A DNA stretch of 64,000 nucleotides from NCBI RefSeq assembly GCF_014644315.1, contig NZ_BMKL01000001.1, positions 2,367,001 to 2,431,000 of the forward strand, written 5' to 3'. This DNA is from Tsuneonella deserti (GTDB taxonomy: Bacteria > Pseudomonadota > Alphaproteobacteria > Sphingomonadales > Sphingomonadaceae). Below are positions 42,967 through 51,029 of this stretch, in pieces. The position numbers and the translations under genes are program-made. The first letter of the stretch is position 1. The number at the start of each line of letters is the position of its first letter. The notes below the pieces were generated by a model, which saw only the letters and a program-made list of their open reading frames with translations, made no database searches and was not told where the DNA came from.

Positions 42967-44184
42967 TTATCGCTCGGTAATCTTAAGGGCCGCTAATGCT
43001 CCACTCTTCATTTCGCGGCCCGCGCGACCGCGCACCTCCGCCCACTGGAGAGGACAGCCTTCGGGTACTGAAAAGCTTTTATCTGCGGCATCGGGCGAAC
43101 CATCTCCAAGCTTCAACGCGGTCAGCTCAGTCGAGGTGTTGGCGCATTTCAAATCTATGCGCAGGCCTACATCCTGAAGGGACTTGGGCGGCTCCGGTGT
43201 TTTTGCAAGTATCCGGTAAGGTCCTGGAGCTAGGCGGAGTAGCCGCCGTGCGATTACGTGCTCCCCGCCTCGAGTGATTGTAAATGAAATCCCACCTTCA
43301 GCCGCTGGCCCGATCGTTATTTGGCCTCCTGTGGCTATCTCCCAATCGATAGGAGGCCACCCGTCCTTTATTATAAACGGTTCTGCTACTTGAGTTGTCG
43401 CGGTCCGCTGCCCTGTTAGACTCTCGTAGGTTGAAACGGCGAGCCCGGCTCTTCCCATTTGCACTAACTTCCGGACCAACGTGCGCTGACGAGCCGGATC
43501 AAGGCCAGCAGCCACTTCAGGATGATCGGTGACAACTTGCCCGAGCACGGGAGTCGCGGCGCTATGGCTCGTAGCAAATGCCGCATAGTCACCAGTCCAA
43601 TCCGCTCGCGCAAGCGTAGGAGCGATCTGATTTGCCACCTCCCTGTTAGCGAGCACCTTTGTCAGGGCGGGGAAGACCACCTCCTGCACGTTTTCATTTA
43701 CCCGCAAGGCCCGATCGAGAAGTGCGAGGCCGCGCGCGATATTTCCGCGGCGAATGGCATCTTCGAAAAGCGCAAGATCGACCATAGCGTCCCGCCGGCC
43801 GGTCTTTTCTGCTAATAGAAAATATCGGCGAGCGGCGTCTGGCCGGTGAGCTATCACCATCGAAAGCCCGGCATTGCGCAAGGCAGGACCATTCAACCCC
43901 TGACTCTGGATAGAGCGTTTCGCGTAAGCCATTAGATCGTCTGGGTCTGCCTTAAACCCGTTCTGAGCCAGTAGGAATTCGGCGAGCCCATCGTTGGCCG
44001 GCGCATTACTGGGGGAAATCTTGGCGGCGATCGAGGGGGAGAACGTTTGCGTTACCTGCCTTATTGTCAACGCGCCAGTCCACGCGAGCGCACAGATCGT
44101 CAGGCTGAGAAAGAGGATTAGCCGAGCCCGCGATTCACGATGGGCTACGTGCATTTTGCGCCGATCGCCAGCTTGGCCCATCAT
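42967..44184 (-). CDS. Membrane-anchored protein with TPR-like helices, function unknown, in the wzc operon
   Basis: The 405-residue product has one N-terminal membrane anchor (LILFLSLTICALAWTGAL), a helical TPR/Sel1-like part (about 65-220) with AGLSMVIAHRPDAARRYFLLAEKTGRRDAMVDLALFEDAIRRG, and a C-terminal beta-rich part (about 280-400) with two Cys. Architecture suggests a periplasmic scaffold. I do not recognise a named family. It lies three bases after wzc and three before the sulfotransferase, so it should act in polymer export or modification. ATG 44184 is the first of two adjacent Met codons. Confidence 0.75.
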   Translation of the reverse strand: MMGQAGDRRKMHVAHRESRARLILFLSLTICALAWTGALTIRQVTQTFSPSIAAKISPSNAPANDGLAEFLLAQNGFKADPDDLMAYAKRSIQSQGLNGPALRNAGLSMVIAHRPDAARRYFLLAEKTGRRDAMVDLALFEDAIRRGNIARGLALLDRALRVNENVQEVVFPALTKVLANREVANQIAPTLARADWTGDYAAFATSHSAATPVLGQVVTDHPEVAAGLDPARQRTLVRKLVQMGRAGLAVSTYESLTGQRTATTQVAEPFIIKDGWPPIDWEIATGGQITIGPAAEGGISFTITRGGEHVIARRLLRLAPGPYRILAKTPEPPKSLQDVGLRIDLKCANTSTELTALKLGDGSPDAADKSFSVPEGCPLQWAEVRGRAGREMKSGALAALKITER

Positions 44185-44187
44185 TGC

Positions 44188-46398
44188 TTAGCCCTCTGCC
44201 TCAGGCCGATCCTTTCCGTAGCCGTAGCCGTAGCCGTAGCCGTAGCCGTAGCCGTAGCCGCCGCTGCCTTCGCGCAGGCGCGTTACAATCGCCCCGTAGA
44301 GTGGGCGCCTAGCAGTCCGCAGTCGCTCGAGCGATTGCTGCAATCCGCGCATCGCAACGCGGTCATACTGAACGACGAATAGTGCACCTTCAACCGCTTG
44401 CGCGATGAGAGGCGCGTCGGCCAAACCCAGAAGCGGGGGAGCGTCGATCACCACATGATCGAATTGCCCAAGCAAACGATCAACCAAGTTTTGCATACGC
44501 GGCCCCCTCAGCAACTCTGCTGCGCTGGGGGGGGTGGGCCCGGCTGTCATTACCTTCAGGTGCGGGAGAGGGCCGTCTTGGAGAAGATCGTCAACGGTTT
44601 CATGACCCGCCAGAAAGTTGCTTAAGCCGACGGTATTCACAACCCCAGTCATTTCCTGAAGTGAGGGCGACCGCATGTCGCCATCAATTAGGATCACCCG
44701 AGATCCGGTACGCGCGAGTACAGCAGCCAAAGCCACGGCACTGGTGCTCTTGCCTTCGGCCGGCTGAGTGCTCGTGAGCAGAAAACTGCGTGGAACCCCG
44801 TGGTCTGTTGCAAACCCAAGGTTCGAGACGATGGTGAGATATGCCTCTGAAACGTCCGACTTCGGGTCCAGGACTTCCGTAATAAGCTCCGAACGATCTT
44901 CTCCGGCATCGGGCACGCCGCCGAGCAACGGGACCCCCAAGCGCATCTTCACATCGTTGAGGTCGCGCAGGCCCTCGTCGATCTGCTGGAGACCAAAGAC
45001 CGCGAGCCCCGCTAGGACCGAGCCAGCGAACAGGGACAAGAGAATATTTACGAACAGGTTTGGCGAAGAGGGCCGGTTCGGTATCTCTGCGAGGTCGATC
45101 ACCGCAATGTTGCTCATTCCGACCCCTGCAACCCCTATCTCCTTGTAACGTTGAAGAAGCGCCTCGTAGAGTTGCCGGTTCGTGTCCGCTTCGCGCTGAT
45201 AGATGTTGTACTGAATGCCCGCACCGCGCTCTTCAGTGATTTGGCCCTTAAGGGCGTTAACCCGCTCTTTTAAACCAGATTCTCGTGCAACCGCCTCGCT
45301 GTATTCCCCCTTAATGCTGGCATTAACACGAGCTTCCTCCTCAGCAATCGCTGACGATAAAGACTTTATTTGCCGTTGCAAAGCCTGTGCCGATGGATAA
45401 CCAGGCTCAAATTGAACCATCATCTGTTCGTATTCGGATCGCGCGATCGCCAGACGCTGGCGCAGTCCCGAAATAGTCTGGTTCGATAGCTCTTCCGGGC
45501 TGGAGCCCAATGCACGCAGTCGCCCTTCGGCTTTAATCCGGTCGGCGGTTGCCTGAGCAAGAGCCGCGTTGAGAGCTGTGAGATCATCGGTCGTCAGCGT
45601 TCGACGCCCCTCGGTAGTTGTAGACTGCGTGTCCTGACCGCCTGCGTTGATGGTAACGATGCCCTTATTGCGGGCATAAGTGACCAGAGCTCGCTCTGAG
45701 TCCTCCAAGCGCGAGCGCAATTCATTCAGGCGCGTCTCGAGGTACTGCCGGGCATCTCCGGTGGATTCGAAGCGCCTGTCAATACTCTCCTGGATGAATT
45801 GCTGAGCCCAAGCATTCGATATTTGGGCCGAAAGGGCCGGAGACGCACTGGTGTAAGAAATATCAACCAAGCTCGACCCGCGGACGGGGGTTATCTGCAC
45901 ATGGTTCAACAACATACGAACAGTTTTGTTAAGCGACCCCTCCGATCCAGACGCGCTTTGCCCGGAATTCTTACCCTCATCTCCGTCGGCCCCATGGGCC
46001 TTAAAAAAGCTTTCGTTTTGAGGAAGCTGCAGCGACCGAGCTACTCGTTCCGCCAAGGAACGAGCACCCAACAGTGCATACTGGGTCTGATAAAACTCCA
46101 AGCTGGAGCCGATCTGGTCATCCTCGAGACCCTGGACGTTGGTAACGTTCTGCTGCTCCCGCTCGATTTGAATGCGAGCCTGAGCAGTGTACTCCGGTGT
46201 TGTCAGGAACGTGAGCACGAGTCCCGCGAGAAGCGAGAGAAGGATAATCGCGCCGATCACCCACTTGCGTCGCCTTACGATCTGCCAGTAGTTAACTAGA
46301 AGCGGAATGCCGAGCCTCGCGTGGGTCTCGGTCACAATCAGGTCAGAGGGCACAGGCTGAAGAGCCACGGGGGCGTTCATGGCGATATGGGAACTCAT
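44188..46398 (-). CDS. wzc: Polysaccharide co-polymerase with tyrosine autokinase (Wzc type)
   Basis: The 736-residue inner-membrane protein controls chain length and export. It has an N-terminal Wzz domain with the first membrane helix (WVIGAIILLSLLAGLVLTFL), a long periplasmic coiled coil (about 190-430), the second helix (about 455-475), then a BY-kinase domain. Kinase motifs are Walker A PAEGKSTSA (about 545-553), Walker A' VILIDGDMRSP (about 565-575) and Walker B HVVIDAPPLLG (about 646-656). The C terminus is a (Gly-Tyr)7 run (about 714-727) serving as the tyrosine cluster. wza lies 10 bp upstream. Confidence 0.94.
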   Translation of the reverse strand: MSSHIAMNAPVALQPVPSDLIVTETHARLGIPLLVNYWQIVRRRKWVIGAIILLSLLAGLVLTFLTTPEYTAQARIQIEREQQNVTNVQGLEDDQIGSSLEFYQTQYALLGARSLAERVARSLQLPQNESFFKAHGADGDEGKNSGQSASGSEGSLNKTVRMLLNHVQITPVRGSSLVDISYTSASPALSAQISNAWAQQFIQESIDRRFESTGDARQYLETRLNELRSRLEDSERALVTYARNKGIVTINAGGQDTQSTTTEGRRTLTTDDLTALNAALAQATADRIKAEGRLRALGSSPEELSNQTISGLRQRLAIARSEYEQMMVQFEPGYPSAQALQRQIKSLSSAIAEEEARVNASIKGEYSEAVARESGLKERVNALKGQITEERGAGIQYNIYQREADTNRQLYEALLQRYKEIGVAGVGMSNIAVIDLAEIPNRPSSPNLFVNILLSLFAGSVLAGLAVFGLQQIDEGLRDLNDVKMRLGVPLLGGVPDAGEDRSELITEVLDPKSDVSEAYLTIVSNLGFATDHGVPRSFLLTSTQPAEGKSTSAVALAAVLARTGSRVILIDGDMRSPSLQEMTGVVNTVGLSNFLAGHETVDDLLQDGPLPHLKVMTAGPTPPSAAELLRGPRMQNLVDRLLGQFDHVVIDAPPLLGLADAPLIAQAVEGALFVVQYDRVAMRGLQQSLERLRTARRPLYGAIVTRLREGSGGYGYGYGYGYGYGYGKDRPEAEG
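44218..44259. repeat. Hexanucleotide tandem repeat, 7 x GTAGCC, coding Gly-Tyr
   Basis: Seven perfect copies of GTAGCC on the plus strand (GGCTAC on the coding strand) run without interruption inside the 3' end of wzc and encode seven Gly-Tyr pairs. Because the unit is six bases, slippage changes tail length by two residues without shifting frame. Confidence 0.93.
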
Positions 46399-46408
46399 TT
46401 TGAGGCAA

Positions 46409-47158
46409 TCAGCGCAAGATCGCCACGACAGGCGCGGTGATCAGGCCTGAAGCACTGATGATGTCACGAAAGAGGCGCCTACCAGGCGAATCGCCGACCA
46501 CAACGATGTCATTTGGGAAAAGCTCTGGATCGTCATAGTTACCGCGCCGAATACCTTCGAGATTATAAAGCGCAAGGTACTTCTGACCGTTTACAGAGCG
46601 CTGCACCACTACATCCTGCAGTCGAGCGTATTCACCCGTCCCGCCCGCGGTCGCTACAGCGCGGAGCAGCGTCATGTGACCCATGACCGGATAGAGACCG
46701 GGACGGTCCACCTCACCGTCAACGGTGACGACTCGGCTTGTGGTGGACTCGAGGTTGACTGTGACTTGGGGGTCCCGAATGTAGCGGCCGCGGAGCTTTT
46801 CCTCAATGCTAGCAGCCAACTCTGAAGGGGTGAGTCCGCCTGCCTGTACCGAGCCGATCAACGGGAAGCTAATCTGGCCACCTGCGTCAATTTGCACACG
46901 CCGCTGGGCGAGGCCCTCGATACCATAAACATCCACCGTCAGTTTATCGTAGGGACCAATGAGGTACGGCCGCTCTTGCGCAAGAACATCCGCACGCTCA
47001 GGGGGAGGAAGAGCATTATTCGTGGCCAGCTCAATTGAGGGCGACTCCGCATACGTCCGCGGCGCGCTGACGCACCCCGCCGATGGAATGAGGGCAACTA
47101 TCGGCGCAATTAACCTAAGTGCATTCGCAAAACGCAACGTAGCATCCTTCAAGCTCAT
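46409..47158 (-). CDS. wza: Polysaccharide export outer-membrane lipoprotein (Wza type)
   Basis: The 249-residue product has a lipoprotein signal ending IPSAGC (Cys29), then the PES domain RPYLIGPYDKLTVDVYGIEGL and QIDAGGQISFPLIGSVQAGGLTPSELAASIEEKL, followed by one SLBB-like repeat with VDGEVDRPGLYPV and NDIVVVGDSP. It should form the outer-membrane exit for the polymer. It is shorter than E. coli Wza and ends in a hydrophobic RDIISASGLITAPVVAIL helix. It lies 19 bp after the ligase-like gene and 10 bp before wzc in a single operon. Confidence 0.92.
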   Translation of the reverse strand: MSLKDATLRFANALRLIAPIVALIPSAGCVSAPRTYAESPSIELATNNALPPPERADVLAQERPYLIGPYDKLTVDVYGIEGLAQRRVQIDAGGQISFPLIGSVQAGGLTPSELAASIEEKLRGRYIRDPQVTVNLESTTSRVVTVDGEVDRPGLYPVMGHMTLLRAVATAGGTGEYARLQDVVVQRSVNGQKYLALYNLEGIRRGNYDDPELFPNDIVVVGDSPGRRLFRDIISASGLITAPVVAILR

Positions 47159-47177
47159 AGCAGGTCGCGCTTTCGCC

Positions 47178-48641
47178 CTAGCCGCTGGGGCGCCTTTTGC
47201 GCGAGCCAGCGAAGAGACACAAGGCCGAAAGCGCAGAGAACGCCGCTATCGATGGCGTGCGCAGGGGGTAGTCGGCGATGCTAAACAGCGCGAGAATAAC
47301 GAGAATGGAGGCAGCGCCAAGGGCTAAAGGCCGGTCGGCCTGCTCAGCGGCTGGAAGGGCGACTGCACGCCAAGCACAACGACCAAGAGCGGCTAACGCG
47401 GCGGCGACAATCGCCAGAGCTGGAATCCCTCCGCAAACGGCAAGCTCGAGCCAATCATTGTGCGCATGGTTCACGAACTTAGGTCCAAGCAGACGATCAG
47501 GCTCCACCACCTGGTACACCTCGACAAACGTACCGATGCCGGCTCCGCTCCAGCCATACTGGGGGACAAGATCGGCTATGGGCCTCCAAATCTGCAAGCG
47601 CAGTTCTTCTGATTGGTCGAGATCACCCAAGCGTTCTACAGATTCGTTCTGACTGAAGAAGGCGATAAGAATAAGGAGGCCTGAAAGGGCCCCGAATGCG
47701 AACAGATAAAGCATTCGCGGGTGCCTTTTCCATAGACGGCCGCGAAAGTTTGACGCCAGCGCGGCCAAGGTGGAGGCGACCGCGACTATCGCGGCAAGCA
47801 GACCAGCTCGCGACCCTGTGCTCAGTATGCCGAGCGCAAGGAAAAAGATGATACCCGCCCCTAACCCTATCTTGGCCCCGACGGAGGAGGTATACCTTGA
47901 GCCTCGGGGGCTTAGATCGCCGTAGTCACCTTCAATGGCAGATCGCGTGATCCACAAGCCCACAATCGGAATGCAGCATGCCAAAAACGCAGCGTTGTGA
48001 TTCCGATTGGAGAACAGGCCAACGGCGCTTTCAGGGTTTGTCACGCGGTAGAAATACAAAATGTTTCCCTCCGGTCCCAACATCTGCAGCATGCCGAGGG
48101 TCGCACTGGTTAGGCCAATGCCGATGAGCGCACCTGTCAGGAGGCGGTTCTCTTCAAGTTGAACTCGCGCGGCGAGCAGAATGGCGGCCCAAGGCACCCA
48201 GAGAGACAAGAGTGCGTTTGTCGTTCGCCATGGAATGACCGAAATCGGGCGCCACGGCTGCGGGACTCCTACAGCGTCAGCTGTGGCGACCAGAAGTTCG
48301 CGGCCCTGCAACGCGGTCCACATACCCGGGGGCAAGGGGATGAGTTGTACGGCGATCCAAACAGTGAATGCGAGGAAGATGGCAATCGGGAGCCAGTATT
48401 GCCTAAGCGTACCCGGAGGTGAAAAATAGAGCGCGTATGCCACCCCCGCCACGGCGATGATGCGGAGCAGCGGAAGGGACAAGATGTCATAGCGCGACCC
48501 CCCCCCAAGCAGGAACGTCGCCACGAGAAAGCCGATAAGCACCGAGGTCGCACCGACTTGACCTCGGCCCCTCGATGTACGCCCCGCACCTTTTGCTGAA
48601 TTCGCCTTTTGGCGAGGAGACTGACTTCGGATTGCAGACAT
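47178..48641 (-). CDS. O-antigen ligase / polymerase family membrane protein (Wzy_C)
   Basis: The 487-residue protein has about 12 membrane segments and the Wzy_C/WaaL-type periplasmic loop with FSNRNHNAAFLACCIP and PKFVNHAHNDWLELAVCGG; the NHAHND..L pattern with its His is typical of this family. It may polymerise or ligate polysaccharide units. It heads the minus-strand export operon. ATG 48641 is preferred because an AAGGA site precedes it; ATG 48662 in frame lacks one. The 238-bp gap upstream separates it from the divergent pglF-like gene. Confidence 0.88.
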   Translation of the reverse strand: MSAIRSQSPRQKANSAKGAGRTSRGRGQVGATSVLIGFLVATFLLGGGSRYDILSLPLLRIIAVAGVAYALYFSPPGTLRQYWLPIAIFLAFTVWIAVQLIPLPPGMWTALQGRELLVATADAVGVPQPWRPISVIPWRTTNALLSLWVPWAAILLAARVQLEENRLLTGALIGIGLTSATLGMLQMLGPEGNILYFYRVTNPESAVGLFSNRNHNAAFLACCIPIVGLWITRSAIEGDYGDLSPRGSRYTSSVGAKIGLGAGIIFFLALGILSTGSRAGLLAAIVAVASTLAALASNFRGRLWKRHPRMLYLFAFGALSGLLILIAFFSQNESVERLGDLDQSEELRLQIWRPIADLVPQYGWSGAGIGTFVEVYQVVEPDRLLGPKFVNHAHNDWLELAVCGGIPALAIVAAALAALGRCAWRAVALPAAEQADRPLALGAASILVILALFSIADYPLRTPSIAAFSALSALCLFAGSRKRRPSG

Positions 48642-48879
48642 GTGGGTCCGTCCTTGCGTCATTTATGACAGGTGAAGCGGTCATAGGGGAAGTCCGAGGT
48701 CCTCGCGAGGAAGCCGCCCACGAGTCAGCTTTGTTCCTCCGAGAACCGCTCACTGGTAAGAGCCAGCGCGCCGAGGTCCAGTCAACCTGAAAGTCCGACG
48801 AGGCGCGAGTTATCGCTTCTCAAAGGAGCTAAGTGCGATATCAGGCACACATTTTGGGCGGGAGGTAAGAACGCACGCG

Positions 48880-50778
48880 ATGAAGATAGTCCTGCCGATG
48901 TTGGAGTACCTCGCGCGCCTGCGGCGCGGTTACAAGCAGAGTATCGTTATATTGACAGACGCACTGCTCTGTTATCTGGCGATAATCGTCGCGTTCGCCT
49001 TTCGTATCGAAGTTCTTTCGTACTGGAATCGCCCAGTTGAGAACCTTCTGTCTATTTCGCTGCCCCTCAGCCTCGTCACCTTCTGGGTGATGGGTGTGTA
49101 CCGCGCTGTCTTTCGCTACGCGGGGATCGGCATGATGCGAACCCTTTTTAGGGGCTTCGCGATTTACACGCTCTTGCTGTTGGGTTTTTTTGCTGCCTTT
49201 CGGCAAGGGGAGGTATCCCGCTCTATAGTCCTGCTGCAGCCAATCATTTTCCTCATGTTGGTTGCCCTGTCGCGCATCACCGGACGTTATCTGTTTGTTG
49301 ACCTGCTAGGCCGCGGGAGATTTCGCGGGAACGTGCGCACGGTTGCGATCTACGGAGCGGGTGGGGCGGGGCAGCAACTCGCAGGATCGGTCATGAGTGA
49401 GCCAGGAACACGTCTCGTGGCCTACATCGATGATGATCCGCGTCTCCACGGACAGAGAATCGATGGTATTCCGATCAAATCACATGACGAGGTCAGCGCG
49501 CTTATTGATCGCCACCGCCTGACCGACGTGTTACTGGCTATACCCTCGTTAACCCGGAGTGCTCGCCGGGAAATCGTCGACCGACTTGCCCACCATCCCA
49601 TCCATGTTCGCACGCTCCCGCAGATGAACGAACTTCTCGATGGACATGTTTCTGTCAGCGATATTCGCGACCTCGACATCCAAGATTTGCTGGGGCGAGA
49701 GCCGGTTCGCGCCAATCATCTTCTGCTCGCACGCACCGTTGTCGGAAAAACGGTTCTGGTGACCGGAGCCGGGGGCTCAATCGGAAGCGAGCTGTGCCGC
49801 CGCATCCTTGACGTCGGCGCGAGAAAGCTTCTCCTCGTGGAAAATAACGAGTATGCGCTGTACGCGATCGACGCGGAATTGAGGCAATTGGCAGCCGGCC
49901 AAAAAGCACGCACGGAGATTGTCCCCTTTTTAGGCTCTGTAACTGACGCCCAGCGCCTCAACTACATCTGCTCCAATTACCGGCCCCACACGCTCTTTCA
50001 CGCGGCCGCGTATAAGCATGTCCCTCTGGTTGAGGCGAATCCGATTGAGGCCATTCGCAATAACGTGTTCGGTACGCTCGAAACGGTCAAAGCCGCAATG
50101 GCGGCGGGGGTAGAAAATTGCATTCTCGTAAGCACAGATAAAGCAGTCCGACCGGCCAACGTTATGGGTGCGACAAAGAGGTCTGCGGAACTTATCTTCC
50201 AAGCAGCAGCTGAATTGGGCGTGGATACCACCTTCTCGATGGTTCGGTTCGGAAACGTGCTCGGTTCTTCGGGATCGGTCGTCCCCCTCTTTCGGCGGCA
50301 AATTGCGGCCGGGGGCCCGATCACGCTAACGGCGAAAGGCGTCACCCGCTATTTCATGACGATTCCTGAAGCAGCAGAGTTAGTCATCCAAGCCGCCGGC
50401 CTCGCGCGCGGAGGGGAGGTTTTTGTCCTGGATATGGGACAGCCAGTGCGCATCGAGGACCTGGCCAGAACCATGATCCGCTTGTCCGGCCTTTCCGTCC
50501 GCGACGATCAAGATCCTGACGGCGACATTGCCATTCAGGAGGTCGGGCTCCGACCCGGAGAAAAGCTCTTCGAGGAGCTCCTTATCGGGGACGACCCCCA
50601 GCCCACTCTCCACGAAAGAATCTTCATGGCAAGGGAGGCTTCCCTGCCATGGGCAGACTTGACCTCCGCGCTAACAGAGCTTGAAAGCTGCGGAAGCGAG
50701 CTGCAAGCGGTTCACCTCCTGGAAAAACTCGTTCCTGAATTTGCCGACCAAAAACGCAAGCAGCTCACGAGCTCCTGA
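48880..50778 (+). CDS. Membrane nucleotide-sugar 4,6-dehydratase (PglF/WbpM/CapD long type)
   Basis: The 632-residue protein has four N-terminal membrane segments (about 18-130), a CoA-binding-like Rossmann domain with TVAIYGAGGAGQQLAG, and a C-terminal SDR domain with VLVTGAGGSIGSELCRRI, FHAAAYKHVPLVEANP and the active-site Met-x3-Lys in STDKAVRPANVMGATK. Such enzymes make UDP-4-keto-6-deoxy-GlcNAc, the substrate for PglE-type aminotransferases such as the one at 30996. RFGNVLGSSGSVVPLF and GLRPGEKLFEELL complete the family pattern. It is transcribed alone, divergent from the export operon. Confidence 0.93.
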   Translation: MKIVLPMLEYLARLRRGYKQSIVILTDALLCYLAIIVAFAFRIEVLSYWNRPVENLLSISLPLSLVTFWVMGVYRAVFRYAGIGMMRTLFRGFAIYTLLLLGFFAAFRQGEVSRSIVLLQPIIFLMLVALSRITGRYLFVDLLGRGRFRGNVRTVAIYGAGGAGQQLAGSVMSEPGTRLVAYIDDDPRLHGQRIDGIPIKSHDEVSALIDRHRLTDVLLAIPSLTRSARREIVDRLAHHPIHVRTLPQMNELLDGHVSVSDIRDLDIQDLLGREPVRANHLLLARTVVGKTVLVTGAGGSIGSELCRRILDVGARKLLLVENNEYALYAIDAELRQLAAGQKARTEIVPFLGSVTDAQRLNYICSNYRPHTLFHAAAYKHVPLVEANPIEAIRNNVFGTLETVKAAMAAGVENCILVSTDKAVRPANVMGATKRSAELIFQAAAELGVDTTFSMVRFGNVLGSSGSVVPLFRRQIAAGGPITLTAKGVTRYFMTIPEAAELVIQAAGLARGGEVFVLDMGQPVRIEDLARTMIRLSGLSVRDDQDPDGDIAIQEVGLRPGEKLFEELLIGDDPQPTLHERIFMAREASLPWADLTSALTELESCGSELQAVHLLEKLVPEFADQKRKQLTSS

Positions 50779-50922
50779 TCAGCGCAGCCGCTTGGACGAC
50801 TGAAAGCGCGTTGCGTTTGACTAACCGCGGCTCTCGAGTCGACCGGTGCGCTAAGGATGAATGCCGTAGCAGAACGGTTAACGACGGGTTGCGATGGACC
50901 TAAATTGTCGTTTTTTTGCATT

Positions 50923-50941
50923 GCGTTCTGATTGCGAACGC
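50923..50941. promoter_or_regulatory. Short inverted repeat GCGTTC-N7-GAACGC upstream of the RTX gene
   Basis: Perfect six-base arms with a seven-base spacer lie about 90 bp before the RTX start, within the 251-bp gap after the pglF-like gene. It could be an operator for the RTX gene. No clear -35/-10 pair was recognised; AAGGAG precedes the RTX ATG. Confidence 0.25.
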
Positions 50942-51029
50942 GTAAACCATTGACCAGGCTCGCTGCGCATCGGCGGAGCTTTAAGAATTGCGGGCGCGAT
51001 AGAATTAGTAGGCTTAAGGAGCAGGAAAA

